Part shown: positions 34,572-41,875 of the stretch, in pieces
Layout of the letters: every line of letters begins with the position of its first letter
Numbering within the stretch: position 1 is the first letter of the stretch
Notes under the pieces: model-generated
What the model was told of the DNA's origin: nothing
The model's database searches: none
What the model saw: only the letters and a program-made list of their open reading frames with translations
DNA from: Paludibacterium paludis
GTDB lineage: Bacteria; Pseudomonadota; Gammaproteobacteria; Burkholderiales; Chromobacteriaceae
Direction: 5' to 3'
DNA: 64,000 nt
NCBI RefSeq assembly: GCF_018802605.1
Contig: NZ_CP069161.1
Coordinates: 1,736,001 to 1,800,000, forward strand
Position numbers and translations under genes: made by a program

Positions 34572-34757
34572 GATCGGCCTCTCAGCTCACTGCATAAATG
34601 TCATCTGTCAGCCCAACTCAGTACACAATAGCACTGTGAAATTAGGGTTGGTGCGACAAAACGATTGTGGGTGGCTGTTGCATGATGTATGTCATAGGAA
34701 TTTCATTGTTTGTATAGTAATTTCAATGGCATTGTCATCCCGTCAGAGATCAAACAC

Positions 34758-36686
34758 ATGCGTATCAAATCGTTGTTGATCCGGAATTTCCGCTCAATTT
34801 CTGAAGCCACAATTGATTTTGATTCCTTCAACTGTCTGGTTGGGCCCAATGGCGCAGGCAAATCCACAATTCTCTGCGCACTCAATCTTTTCTTTCGTGA
34901 AACGGAAAACGCATCGACTGATTTGTTGTCGCTGACAGCCGAAGATTTTCATAAGCGAGATACGTCACAGCCCATTGAAGTGCAGGTTACTTTTACTGAG
35001 CTGAGTGCAGAGGCGCAGGATGATTTGCAAGAGTACGTCCGGCATGATCAGTTGGTGATTTCGGCTGTGGCCACCTACGATCCCCAATCGGAGCGCGCCC
35101 AGGTCAAACAGTATGGTCAACGTCTCGGCATGGCGGCCTTCAAGCCATTTTTTAAAGCGCTGGGTGACGATGCCAAGGTAACTGAGTTGAAGGGCATCTT
35201 TGCTACGCTACGCGAGCAATTTGCAGATTTACCCGCAGCAACCACCAAGGATGCAATGATTGGTGTCTTGAGGGAGTATGAGGCGGCCCGCCCCGGTGAA
35301 TGCGAGCTCATTCCGAGTGAAGATATGTTCTACGGCGTTAGCCGTGGCAGCAACCGGCTGCAGAAGTACATTCAGTGGATCTACATTCCGGCTGTCAAAG
35401 ACGCCTCTCAGGAGCAGTTGGAGGGTAAAAATACGGCTCTGGGACGGTTGTTGGCACGGACGGTGAGAACCCAGGTGAATTTCAAGGAATCGGTCGACGC
35501 GCTGTTACAGGATGCTCGTGATAAATACGATGAAATGCTGGGACAGCAGCAAGACGCTCTGGCTGCACTCTCGACAGCATTGACAGATCGCCTGAGCCAA
35601 TGGGCGCATCCCGACGCAAGTATCCGGCTGGAGTGGCACTTGGACCCGCAACGTGCGGTTAAGATAGAGGAGCCATTCGCACATGTAATCGCTGGGGAGT
35701 CTGGTTTTGAGGGCGAGTTAGCGCGTTTCGGACATGGTTTCCAACGGTCGTATTTATTGGCGCTTCTGCAAGAGTTGGCTGGCAATGATCAAGGTGATGC
35801 TCCGACCTTACTGCTGGGGTGTGAAGAGCCCGAGTTGTACCAACATCCCCCACAAGCTAGGCATCTGGCCGCGATTCTGTATGCTCTGGGCCAGGGTAAC
35901 GCACAAGTGATCGTCACTACCCATAGCCCCTATTTTGTGATCGGTGAGCAGTTCCATCATGTGCGTATGATTCGAATGGATCATGAAGCGCGTTACAGTA
36001 CAGTTAAATGTGCTTCCCAAGCGTTGCTGGCCGAGCGCTTCGCGGAAGTGACTGGAGATCCATTCAGAGAGATCAGCGCGTCTGTTGCCCGGGTGCACCA
36101 AGCTTTGCAACCATCCTTGGGCGAAATGTTTTTCACTCAACGACTGGTGCTGGTTGAGGGGCTCGAAGATATCGCCTATGTGCATGCCTGGCTGACGTTG
36201 ACAGATCGGATGGAGGAGTTCCGACGTAAAGGAATTCATTTGGTGGCCACGCAGAGCAAGTCAATGATGATTCGTCCACTGATCATTGCTCAGGCTTTGG
36301 AAATTCCGACCTATGTCATCTTTGATGCTGATGGCGACAGAATTGATAGGCCTGAACACCGCGTTCAACATGAGCGAGATAATAGAGCCTTATTGCGCCT
36401 GATAGGCGCCGATGATGGCAACTTGTTTCCTGAGGGTATCTTGTGGGGCGCGCGCCATACCGTGTGGCCGAAGAACCTTGGTGATTGCATTTTGGGGGAA
36501 TTGAAAGACTCGTTAGGTCAAGATGGATATTCGGCGGTGATCAATACGGCTGCGCGCGAATACGGCTTTGATGGCGGGCTTAAAAAACATGCGTTGATGG
36601 TCGGTACTCGCTTGGCGCTGGCGTTCGAGGCCGGCGCAAGGTCAGCTAGCCTGGATAGGCTCTGTGAAGCCATTATTGCCATGTGA
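34758..36686 (+). CDS. OLD-family nuclease (AAA ATPase + TOPRIM)
   Basis: 642 residues from ATG at 34758. N-terminal ABC-type ATPase: RIKSLLIRNFRSI, Walker A VGPNGAGKST (about 32-41), a long coiled insertion (about 90-300), FGHGFQRSYLLALLQEL as signature-like segment, LLGCEEPELYQHP as Walker B and VTTHSPYF as H-loop. C-terminal TOPRIM nuclease: LVEGLEDIAYV (about 466) and VIFDADGD (about 528). OLD nucleases act in phage defence, for example GajA of Gabija and P2 Old. No UvrD-like partner follows, so it is a solitary class 1-type OLD protein. It is cargo between tnsA and the right end. Confidence 0.88.
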   Translation: MRIKSLLIRNFRSISEATIDFDSFNCLVGPNGAGKSTILCALNLFFRETENASTDLLSLTAEDFHKRDTSQPIEVQVTFTELSAEAQDDLQEYVRHDQLVISAVATYDPQSERAQVKQYGQRLGMAAFKPFFKALGDDAKVTELKGIFATLREQFADLPAATTKDAMIGVLREYEAARPGECELIPSEDMFYGVSRGSNRLQKYIQWIYIPAVKDASQEQLEGKNTALGRLLARTVRTQVNFKESVDALLQDARDKYDEMLGQQQDALAALSTALTDRLSQWAHPDASIRLEWHLDPQRAVKIEEPFAHVIAGESGFEGELARFGHGFQRSYLLALLQELAGNDQGDAPTLLLGCEEPELYQHPPQARHLAAILYALGQGNAQVIVTTHSPYFVIGEQFHHVRMIRMDHEARYSTVKCASQALLAERFAEVTGDPFREISASVARVHQALQPSLGEMFFTQRLVLVEGLEDIAYVHAWLTLTDRMEEFRRKGIHLVATQSKSMMIRPLIIAQALEIPTYVIFDADGDRIDRPEHRVQHERDNRALLRLIGADDGNLFPEGILWGARHTVWPKNLGDCILGELKDSLGQDGYSAVINTAAREYGFDGGLKKHALMVGTRLALAFEAGARSASLDRLCEAIIAM

Positions 36687-36729
36687 GTCGGCAGCAAGTT
36701 TCCAGATATGGTTTTTCAATCTGGTACAA

Positions 36730-36844
36730 AAGATCGTTGTAAATGGCTGCTGGATACAAAGGAACGATGTATGTCAGTAGCGAGTAGCGATGTAAAACGT
36801 GTAGGAAAATTTACTTTCAATACAGATGAGCGTTGGAAGTCACA
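36730..36844 (-). repeat. Right-end TnsB-binding repeats
   Basis: Reverse-orientation copies of the left-end motif occur at 36826-36835 (ATGAGCGTTG), 36783-36792 (AGTAGCGATG), 36760-36769 (AGGAACGATG) and 36731-36739 (AGATCGTTG). Spacing is looser than at the left end (43, 23 and about 30 bases), as is usual for asymmetric Tn7-like ends. The terminus reads GGAAGTCACA at 36835-36844. Confidence 0.7.
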
Positions 36845-36922
36845 GTGTGATGGCGGTTCCAGCGCTCAGGAAGACTGAGGGGGCTAATTCGTACTCCACA
36901 TCGCTGATCGCGACGGAAACGG
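36845..36922 (+). repeat. Second, diverged transposon left end
   Basis: After the duplicated GTGTGA, TGGCGGTTCCAGCGCTCAG and the following 60 bases match the element's own left end (23935-24000) at about 50 of 64 positions by eye. The three 20-base-spaced sites are recognisable at 36860, 36879 and 36899 (CATCGCTGAT). It points the same way as the left end, so it is the left end of another, related element rather than part of the right end. Confidence 0.65.
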
Positions 36923-37185
36923 GGGGCGCTGCAAGCCGAAGCCCCTTCCAGCAGCAGAGTCCTCGGGGTAACCGTTAGCCCAGCAAGCCCGGTGGCCGGC
37001 CTTCAGGGGAATGCCGACCGTGGTGTGGCGATGTCAGGGCGCTGTGTCCGCCGGCTTGCGGGGTAGCCCGAGATGCCTGGCTATCGACTGTGCATGGTTT
37101 GCCGCGATCGGAGTTTCCTGGCGTCAAGCACCGGCGGGAAGAATCAATGTGTGGCAGTAACGTATGACGATATGGAACGATCCTG
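36923..37185. other. Gene-free remnant behind the fossil transposon end
   Basis: GC-rich sequence with no supported frame. It may be what is left of the older element or the original DNA downstream of lipA. No tns-like peptide was recognised. Confidence 0.35.
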
Positions 37186-37210
37186 AGCCGCAGCGGTGCT
37201 GCGGCTTTTT
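37186..37210 (+). terminator. Rho-independent terminator, plus strand
   Basis: AGCCGCAGC-GGT-GCTGCGGCT followed by TTTTTAT. It reads on the plus strand. With the Tn7-like DNA removed, lipA would be the nearest plus-strand gene, so this may be the original lipA terminator, now displaced. Confidence 0.75.
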
Positions 37211-37397
37211 ATTTGTCCGGATGCGTTCCCATCGCTTTTTCGAGTAGCGCCATGGCAGCCTTGATCTGCCCTTTTCCGCGCGCGGCCCGGACTTGAAAGC
37301 GGGTTTCCGCATCGAACTCGGCCAGCATCAAGGTGACCATGTCCTCCGCGCAGGCTGAAGCGCCAACCCGAACGTCCGGATTCGTTAATCCCCACAT
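37209..37397 (-). CDS. Possible small protein (62 residues)
   Basis: ATG at 37397 lies 13 bases after the kinase stop and the frame ends just beside the terminator. The sequence starts MWGLTNPDVRVGASACAEDM and continues with a helical, Ala/Arg-rich part (FQVRAARGKGQIKAAMALLE). No ribosome site and no known family. Kept because it fits the gap and is transcribed in line with the kinase; it may not be real. Confidence 0.35.
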   Translation of the reverse strand: MWGLTNPDVRVGASACAEDMVTLMLAEFDAETRFQVRAARGKGQIKAAMALLEKAMGTHPDK

Positions 37398-37409
37398 GGT
37401 TCGCGGGGT

Positions 37410-38822
37410 TCAATCGCGGGCGGGCGGGATGGCCGGCAGCCGAAGGGTTGCCCTAACGCCGCCCATTTCCGAGGCGTCGAGTGTCAGGCCGCCATGGTAT
37501 AGCTCCGCCAGTTCCGCGGCGATCGACAGGCCAAGACCGCTGCCCGGCACCGACTCGTCCAGCCGCATTCCCCGTCGCATCGCCGTGTCGACGGCTTCGG
37601 GGGGAATCCCGGGACCGTCGTCCTCAATGACGATGGCGAGAGTGTTATCTCGAGCCATGGCCCCGACCGTGACGCATGTCCGCGCCCATTTGCAGGCGTT
37701 GTCGAGCAGGTTGCCGAGCATTTCCTGCAGATCCTGCTCTTCACCGGCGAACAGGGCTGCGTCGGGCGGCATGTCACACCGGATCGTCAGCCGGTGTTCC
37801 GCATGAACCAGTCGCATGGCATGCACCAGAGAGGCGATGACTTTTCCGGTATCGGTGGCGTGCCCGGGCACTGCGGCGGCCGCGGCGGCCCGGGCTCTTG
37901 CCAGGTGCCAGTTCACTTGCCTGCCCGCCAGGTCGACCTGCTCTTTCACCAGATCGGCCAACGGCCGTGTTCCATCGGACGACTCCCCGGGAACTTCCGC
38001 GGCCTGGCGCAGGATGGCCAGCGGTGTCTTGATCGCGTGGGCGAGGTTGCCCGCCTGCGTGCGGGCCCGCTCCACCAGGTCGGCGTTGCGCGCCAGCACA
38101 TGATTGAAATCCTCGGCCAATGGCCGGACCTCCAGCGCGAACCGCCCCTCCAGACGCCGCGCCTTGCCCTGTTCAATGCGCCGCAGCGCGCGGCGCAGAT
38201 CGCGCATCGGCGCGAGGCCGACATGAACCTGTACCATGGCGGCCGCCATCAGCAGCACGAACAGAATACCCAACGACAGGGCGAGCAATCCGGAGAAATC
38301 CGCGATGGCCGCCTCGGTCGGGCCCATGTCGCCGGCCACGGTCAGGCGCCATCCTTCCTGTGTCGTGTCCTCGCCGTGCACGGTGCGCTCCAGCGCCATC
38401 AGCCGTTGTCCGGCCGGTCCCGGAATTTCATGCCGGTGGATCTGGCCATCGGCGAGCGCATCATCAGGCAGGGTGAGGGTGAGATCCCAGAGCGAACGCG
38501 AGCGCAGTTCGCCAGGATGGGCCGGCCGGTTGGCCGGCACCCGATCCACTTGCCAGTACAAACCGGAAAACGGTCGCACCCAGCGCGGGTCGCTCAGTTG
38601 CCCCGCGCTGATTATCGGCATGCCGCGCTCGTCAAAGTCGAGGCGGGCGGTCAATTGGTCCAGCTGCGCTTCCAGCGTTTGGGCGAACTGCCGGGTGACA
38701 TGATCGTGAAACAGCCGGTGCAATGACCATCCGGTCAGGGTCAGCGCCAGGCAGACGGTGACGGCGGTAGCGATCAGCAGTCGCCATCGGAGGCTGTCGC
38801 GCAAGTTTGTCCTGCGTCGCAC
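37410..38822 (-). CDS. PhoQ/QseC-type sensor histidine kinase
   Basis: 470 residues. Two membrane helices (about 13-33 and 178-200) enclose a periplasmic sensor of about 145 residues. HAMP follows, then the dimerisation box GNLAHAIKTPLAILRQ (His near 270), ATPase boxes LLDNACKWA (N), EDDGPGIP (G1) and GSGLGLSIAAEL (G2). It starts with GTG two bases after the regulator stop. With the regulator and the PepSY protein it forms an operon divergent from the SHP/DHC cytochrome genes, which it probably controls. The signal is unknown; related SHP loci carry similar kinases. Confidence 0.92.
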   Translation of the reverse strand: MRRRTNLRDSLRWRLLIATAVTVCLALTLTGWSLHRLFHDHVTRQFAQTLEAQLDQLTARLDFDERGMPIISAGQLSDPRWVRPFSGLYWQVDRVPANRPAHPGELRSRSLWDLTLTLPDDALADGQIHRHEIPGPAGQRLMALERTVHGEDTTQEGWRLTVAGDMGPTEAAIADFSGLLALSLGILFVLLMAAAMVQVHVGLAPMRDLRRALRRIEQGKARRLEGRFALEVRPLAEDFNHVLARNADLVERARTQAGNLAHAIKTPLAILRQAAEVPGESSDGTRPLADLVKEQVDLAGRQVNWHLARARAAAAAAVPGHATDTGKVIASLVHAMRLVHAEHRLTIRCDMPPDAALFAGEEQDLQEMLGNLLDNACKWARTCVTVGAMARDNTLAIVIEDDGPGIPPEAVDTAMRRGMRLDESVPGSGLGLSIAAELAELYHGGLTLDASEMGGVRATLRLPAIPPARD

Positions 38823-38824
38823 GG

Positions 38825-39484
38825 CTACGCCTCGCGCAACCGGTAACCGAGGCCGCGTACGGTCTCGATGGTGTCCGGCGGCAGTTTCTTGCGCAGCCGG
38901 CCGATGAAGACTTCGATGGTGTTGGAGTCGCGGTCGAAGTCCTGGGCGTAGATGTGCTCGGTCAGCTCCGCGCGCGAGACAATGGTGTTCGGTCGATGCA
39001 TCAGGTAGTCCAGCACCATGTACTCATGGCTGGTCAGAGCGATGGGACGGCCATGAGCCGTGACTTTGCCGCTGCGGGTGTCCAGGCACAGACCTCGGCA
39101 TTCGAGCAGGGGAGAGGCCAGGCCGTGGGCCCGGCGGATCAGGGCGCGCACCCGGGCCAGTAACTCTTCCATATGGAACGGTTTGGTCAGGTAATCGTCC
39201 GCCCCGGCGTCGATGCCCTCGACCTTCTCGTGCCAGCTGTCCCTGGCGGTCAGGATCAGGACGGGCATGTTCCGGCGGCAAGAGCGCCATTTTTTGAGAA
39301 CCGAGATGCCATCCAGACCGGGCAATCCCAGATCCAGGACAACCGCATCGTAGTCTTCCGTTTCGCCAAGAAAGCATGCATCCACGCCGTTGCCGGCCGG
39401 ATCCACGACATAACCGGCCAGGAGCAGCCCGTCGTAGAGCTGCTGTCGCAATGTCGGTTCGTCTTCAACAAGCAAGAGTTTCAT
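38825..39484 (-). CDS. OmpR-family response regulator
   Basis: 219 residues. Receiver domain with VEDEP (acidic pocket), VVLDLGLPGLDG (phospho-Asp near 51) and LTKPF (Lys near 101), then a winged-helix DNA-binding domain ending NTIEVFIGRLRKKLPPDTIETVRGLGYRL (quoted in two parts: NTIEVFIGRLRKKL and IETVRGLGYRL). Its start overlaps the end of the PepSY gene by four bases. A set of 11-bp-spaced direct repeats at 39880-39918, in the divergent promoter region, is the likely binding site. Confidence 0.93.
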   Translation of the reverse strand: MKLLLVEDEPTLRQQLYDGLLLAGYVVDPAGNGVDACFLGETEDYDAVVLDLGLPGLDGISVLKKWRSCRRNMPVLILTARDSWHEKVEGIDAGADDYLTKPFHMEELLARVRALIRRAHGLASPLLECRGLCLDTRSGKVTAHGRPIALTSHEYMVLDYLMHRPNTIVSRAELTEHIYAQDFDRDSNTIEVFIGRLRKKLPPDTIETVRGLGYRLREA

Positions 39485-39834
39485 GATCCGTGTCTTCTCT
39501 GGCTTCGTTCTCCATGACGGCGTCGCTCGTCATCGGGTGAGCGGGCGTTCAGCAAGGTGGCGGTTCTGGCGTTGTACCTCAGTTTCCTTAACTGTCCATT
39601 GTCCTGCAGCAACTTTATCTCGTAGACCCAGTATGGCCCCTTGCGCTCCAGCTCGACTTCCAGAACCTCGCCGGAAAATTCGCCGCGCACCTTTTTGAGA
39701 ACTTGTTCAAGCGGCAATACCTCACCGGCGCGCAGGGCATTGCGCGCCATGTCCTGTTCGTTGTCCGCCCGGGCGAGGCCAGGCAAAACCAGGGTGAAAA
39801 CGATGAGCCATTGCGGCCAATTGACGAATCGCAT
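39481..39834 (-). CDS. PepSY-domain exported protein
   Basis: 117 residues from ATG at 39834. A signal peptide runs to about residue 24 (GLARA). The rest is one PepSY unit: GEVLPLEQVLKKVRGEF, EVLEVELERKGPYWVYEIKL and LRKLRYNARTATLL. PepSY proteins of this size often sit with two-component systems and are thought to modulate the periplasmic sensor. First gene of the operon with the regulator and kinase. The C-terminal tail is Arg/His-rich (RRRHGERSQRRHGS), which is unusual and could be metal- or acid-sensing; that is speculation. Confidence 0.82.
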   Translation of the reverse strand: MRFVNWPQWLIVFTLVLPGLARADNEQDMARNALRAGEVLPLEQVLKKVRGEFSGEVLEVELERKGPYWVYEIKLLQDNGQLRKLRYNARTATLLNARSPDDERRRHGERSQRRHGS

Positions 39835-39879
39835 GGTGGTTCCCGTGTCGGATACGGCTGCCATTTTAGGGTGGCGAGT

Positions 39880-39918
39880 CTGAACGCGGGCTGAACACCC
39901 GCTTCAGACGGCTTTCAG
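39880..39918. promoter_or_regulatory. Candidate response-regulator binding repeats
   Basis: CTGAAC repeats at 39880 and 39891, and TTCAG repeats at 39903 and 39914, each with an 11-base period, one pair per direction. PmrA/QseB-type regulators bind hexamer-N5-hexamer direct repeats of this spacing. The region separates the PepSY-regulator-kinase operon from the cytochrome operon. Confidence 0.55.
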
Positions 39919-39965
39919 TCGCGCGGCCGCACACTGTGTCCATGTCGAACAGCAAGGAGTGTGCG

Positions 39966-40364
39966 ATGCGATCAGTCTTTCTTTGTGCGGGGATCATGGG
40001 GATGGTGTGCGCCGGTATGGCCTCCGCCGCGGATACCAGCCCGGCCGCGCAGCTGCAGCGTTGGAACCGGCTCGCGGGAAGCCCGGGGCAGGCGGCGCGC
40101 GGACAACTGTTTTTCACGAAAAAGCATGGCGCGCAGTGGTCCTGCGCCTCGTGCCACGGGGAGTCGCCAACCATTCCGGGTAAGCACGCCAATACCGGAA
40201 AAACACTGCCGCCGCTGGCGCCGGCCTTCAATCCGCAGGCCCTGACGGATCAGGCCAAAGTCGACAAATGGTTGCGCCGCAATTGCAACGATGTGCTCGG
40301 GCGGGAGTGCTCGGCATTGGAAAAAGCCGATGTGACCGCGTTTCTGGTCAGTCTGCGCCGTTAA
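39966..40364 (+). CDS. shp: SHP-type monohaem cytochrome c (DUF1924)
   Basis: 132 residues from ATG at 39966 with AGCAAGGAG upstream. Signal peptide to about residue 22 (MASAAD). One haem site, CASCHG (about 60). The segment KTLPPLAPAFNPQALTD and WLRRNCNDVLGRECSALE are typical of DUF1924/SHP proteins, in which an Asn is the unusual second haem ligand and oxygen or NO can bind. Next come the di-haem cytochrome and the cytochrome b, the known SHP-DHC-cytb set. Physiological role is not settled. Confidence 0.85.
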   Translation: MRSVFLCAGIMGMVCAGMASAADTSPAAQLQRWNRLAGSPGQAARGQLFFTKKHGAQWSCASCHGESPTIPGKHANTGKTLPPLAPAFNPQALTDQAKVDKWLRRNCNDVLGRECSALEKADVTAFLVSLRR

Positions 40365-40376
40365 AAGGAGTCGGTC

Positions 40377-40889
40377 ATGAATCGGATGGTTTTGCGCCTG
40401 GTGGCGTGTCTCGGGCTGGCGGCCTGCGCGGGAGTCGTGTTGGCCGGCGGACACCGGGCGATGCCGGGAACGGTTCCCCGCGTCTATGTCGAGGAATGCG
40501 CCAGCTGCCACATCGCCTATCCGCCGGGGTTGCTGCCCGGCGCCGCATGGCAGCGGCTGATGGATGGGCTGGGGCGGCACTATGGCACCGACGCCTCGCT
40601 GGATCCGGCCAGCGTCAAACTGATCGCAGGCTGGCTGCGCGACAACGCGGGACGGGGGAAATATGCCCTGTCGCCGCCAGCGGACAACCGCATTACCCGG
40701 ACAGGTTGGTTCATGCGAAAGCATCGGGGCATCCCGGATTCCGTCTGGCGCATGCCCAGTGTGAAGAGCGCGGCCAATTGTCAGGCGTGTCACACCGGCG
40801 CTCAGCAGGGCCGGTTCGACGACGATGAACTGCGAATTCCCGACGGTTTGAACGCCGCGCAGCGACGCGCTTTTCATGATGGGGAGTGA
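40377..40889 (+). CDS. dhc: DHC-type dihaem cytochrome c
   Basis: 170 residues with a signal peptide (to about 24, VVLAGG) and two haem sites: CASCHI (about 40) and CQACHT (about 140). The pattern VPRVYVEECASCH at the start and ITRTGWFMRKHRGIPDSVW in the middle match the dihaem cytochrome c family that donates electrons to SHP. It starts 12 bases after shp with AAAGGAG upstream, and a GGGGAG site for the next gene lies at its end. Part of a three-gene electron chain. Confidence 0.85.
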   Translation: MNRMVLRLVACLGLAACAGVVLAGGHRAMPGTVPRVYVEECASCHIAYPPGLLPGAAWQRLMDGLGRHYGTDASLDPASVKLIAGWLRDNAGRGKYALSPPADNRITRTGWFMRKHRGIPDSVWRMPSVKSAANCQACHTGAQQGRFDDDELRIPDGLNAAQRRAFHDGE

Positions 40890-40891
40890 TC

Positions 40892-41623
40892 ATGGAGTCG
40901 ATTCGAACCGGGCGGGTGACCCGGCCGACCGCCGTTTCTCGCCGGCGCGTGGTGGATGCGCCGGTGCGCATGTTCCACGGCCTGTTTGCCGTGTGTTTCG
41001 CCGGCGCATGGCTGACCGCGGAAAGCGAGCTGTGGCGAACCTTGCATGTATCGCTGGGGTACTCCCTGGCCGGATTGTTGGGGTTCCGCCTTGTTTACGG
41101 CTGTTTCGGCCCCCGTCCTGCGAGCTTGCGCTTGCTTGTCGGGCGGCTCGTGCCGCTTGCCGGGCTGATTCGGAACCGGCGCGCCGTCATGACCCGTCCC
41201 GTCTCCGTGTGGCGACCGCTATGGCATGGCCTGATGTCCGGGTTGATTTTGGTGGTGTTGCTGGGCGCCGTACCGGTCTGTCTGAGCGGCTATCTGGCCT
41301 TTCACGACGCTCCGGAGTGGGTGGCCGAATGGCATGACATGCTGGCCGAGATCATGCTGGCGATGGTGCTGGGACATGTTGTGCTGGTGGCGCTGGGCGT
41401 GTTCGGCGAGGGGGGCGGCCGGTGCGGCGCGATGCTGACCGGCCGCGTTCCTGGCTCCGGCCCCGATCTGGTGCGTAAGAACCGGACCTGGCTTGCGCTG
41501 GTGTTGCTGCTCGTTGTCCTGGGGTACAACGGTTATGTCTGGTTGCAGAGCCGTGGATGCGGTGAAGCAGTCTGTGGTGAAATGGTATCGGTGGAAGGAG
41601 CGCGCGATGGCGAGCACGACTGA
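40892..41623 (+). CDS. Cytochrome b561-like membrane protein
   Basis: 243 residues from ATG at 40892, with GGGGAG upstream; a GTG at 40886 is possible. Four core helices carry paired His typical of di-haem b561/hydrogenase-type cytochrome b: RMFHGLFAV (about 28), LHVSLGY (about 53), EWHDMLAEI (about 150) and VLGHVVLVAL (about 163). A further helix (about 200-220) and a Cys-containing tail (RGCGEAVCGE) follow; the tail is unusual. It would pass electrons from quinol to the dihaem cytochrome and on to SHP. The rubredoxin start lies inside its last codons. Confidence 0.85.
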   Translation: MESIRTGRVTRPTAVSRRRVVDAPVRMFHGLFAVCFAGAWLTAESELWRTLHVSLGYSLAGLLGFRLVYGCFGPRPASLRLLVGRLVPLAGLIRNRRAVMTRPVSVWRPLWHGLMSGLILVVLLGAVPVCLSGYLAFHDAPEWVAEWHDMLAEIMLAMVLGHVVLVALGVFGEGGGRCGAMLTGRVPGSGPDLVRKNRTWLALVLLLVVLGYNGYVWLQSRGCGEAVCGEMVSVEGARDGEHD

Positions 41624-41786
41624 AACGGTTTATCTGTGCCAGGCCTGCGGCGTGGTGTACGATCCGGCGGCCGGCTGGCCGGAAGAGGGGTTCCCGCCGG
41701 GGACGCCCTGGGCGGCTATTCCCGATGACTGGCTTTGTCCGGAATGCGGGGTGGCCAAAAAGGACTTCATCGCAATGACGATGTGA
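41607..41786 (+). CDS. Rubredoxin
   Basis: 59 residues. The four iron ligands are in YLCQACGVVYDP (about 10-21) and WLCPECGVAKKDF (about 42-54); the aromatic WAAIPDDW segment is also typical. AAGGAG stands seven bases upstream. The ATG overlaps the end of the cytochrome b gene by 17 bases, so it is probably co-transcribed. It is a small cytoplasmic electron carrier; the partner is not known. Confidence 0.93.
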   Translation: MASTTETVYLCQACGVVYDPAAGWPEEGFPPGTPWAAIPDDWLCPECGVAKKDFIAMTM

Positions 41787-41821
41787 TGAGCGCCCTCGTG
41801 CCACGCTACGTTCGCGATCAG

Positions 41822-41846
41822 AAAAAAACGGGGGCGCACGGCCCCC
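41822..41846 (-). terminator. Terminator of the cytochrome c peroxidase gene
   Basis: On the minus strand a 6-bp GC stem (GGGGGC/GCCCCC, five-base loop) is followed by seven T, 30 bases past the peroxidase stop. Confidence 0.8.
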
Positions 41847-41875
41847 AAAGAATGGAAAAGCGCAGCTAGAGACAA

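Larger units (their letters stand above)
23929..36844. mobile_element. Tn7-like transposon inserted at the lipA stop codon
   Basis: A 12.9-kb element. The left end begins TGACGATTCCAACGCTCAT and the complement of the right end begins TGTGACTTCCAACGCTCAT; further in, both ends share a 21-base block (TACATCGCTaATCGCTACTG type) with one mismatch. GTGTGA lies on both sides (23923-23928 and 36845-36850), fitting the 5-bp duplication of Tn7-like elements plus one chance base. Inside are tnsA, tnsB, tnsC and tniQ on the minus strand, a TnsE-like gene at the left end, and cargo: methyltransferase, GHKL ATPase, SprT-like peptidase, a 59-residue protein and an OLD nuclease. The exact terminal base is ambiguous by one position. 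Confidence 0.85.

Noticed and set aside
23933..36927. Direct repeats at both sides taken as att sites of an integrase-driven island
   Set aside because: The repeats contain 20-base-spaced TnsB-like sites, and a matching inverted right end lies just inside; a Tn7-like element plus an older left end explains them better. No integrase lies in the interval.
37144..37413. 89-codon and 62-codon frames overlapping the 37209-37397 gene in other phases
   Set aside because: They cross the terminator hairpin at 37186-37206 and have less credible composition; only the frame ending at 37209 was kept, at low confidence.
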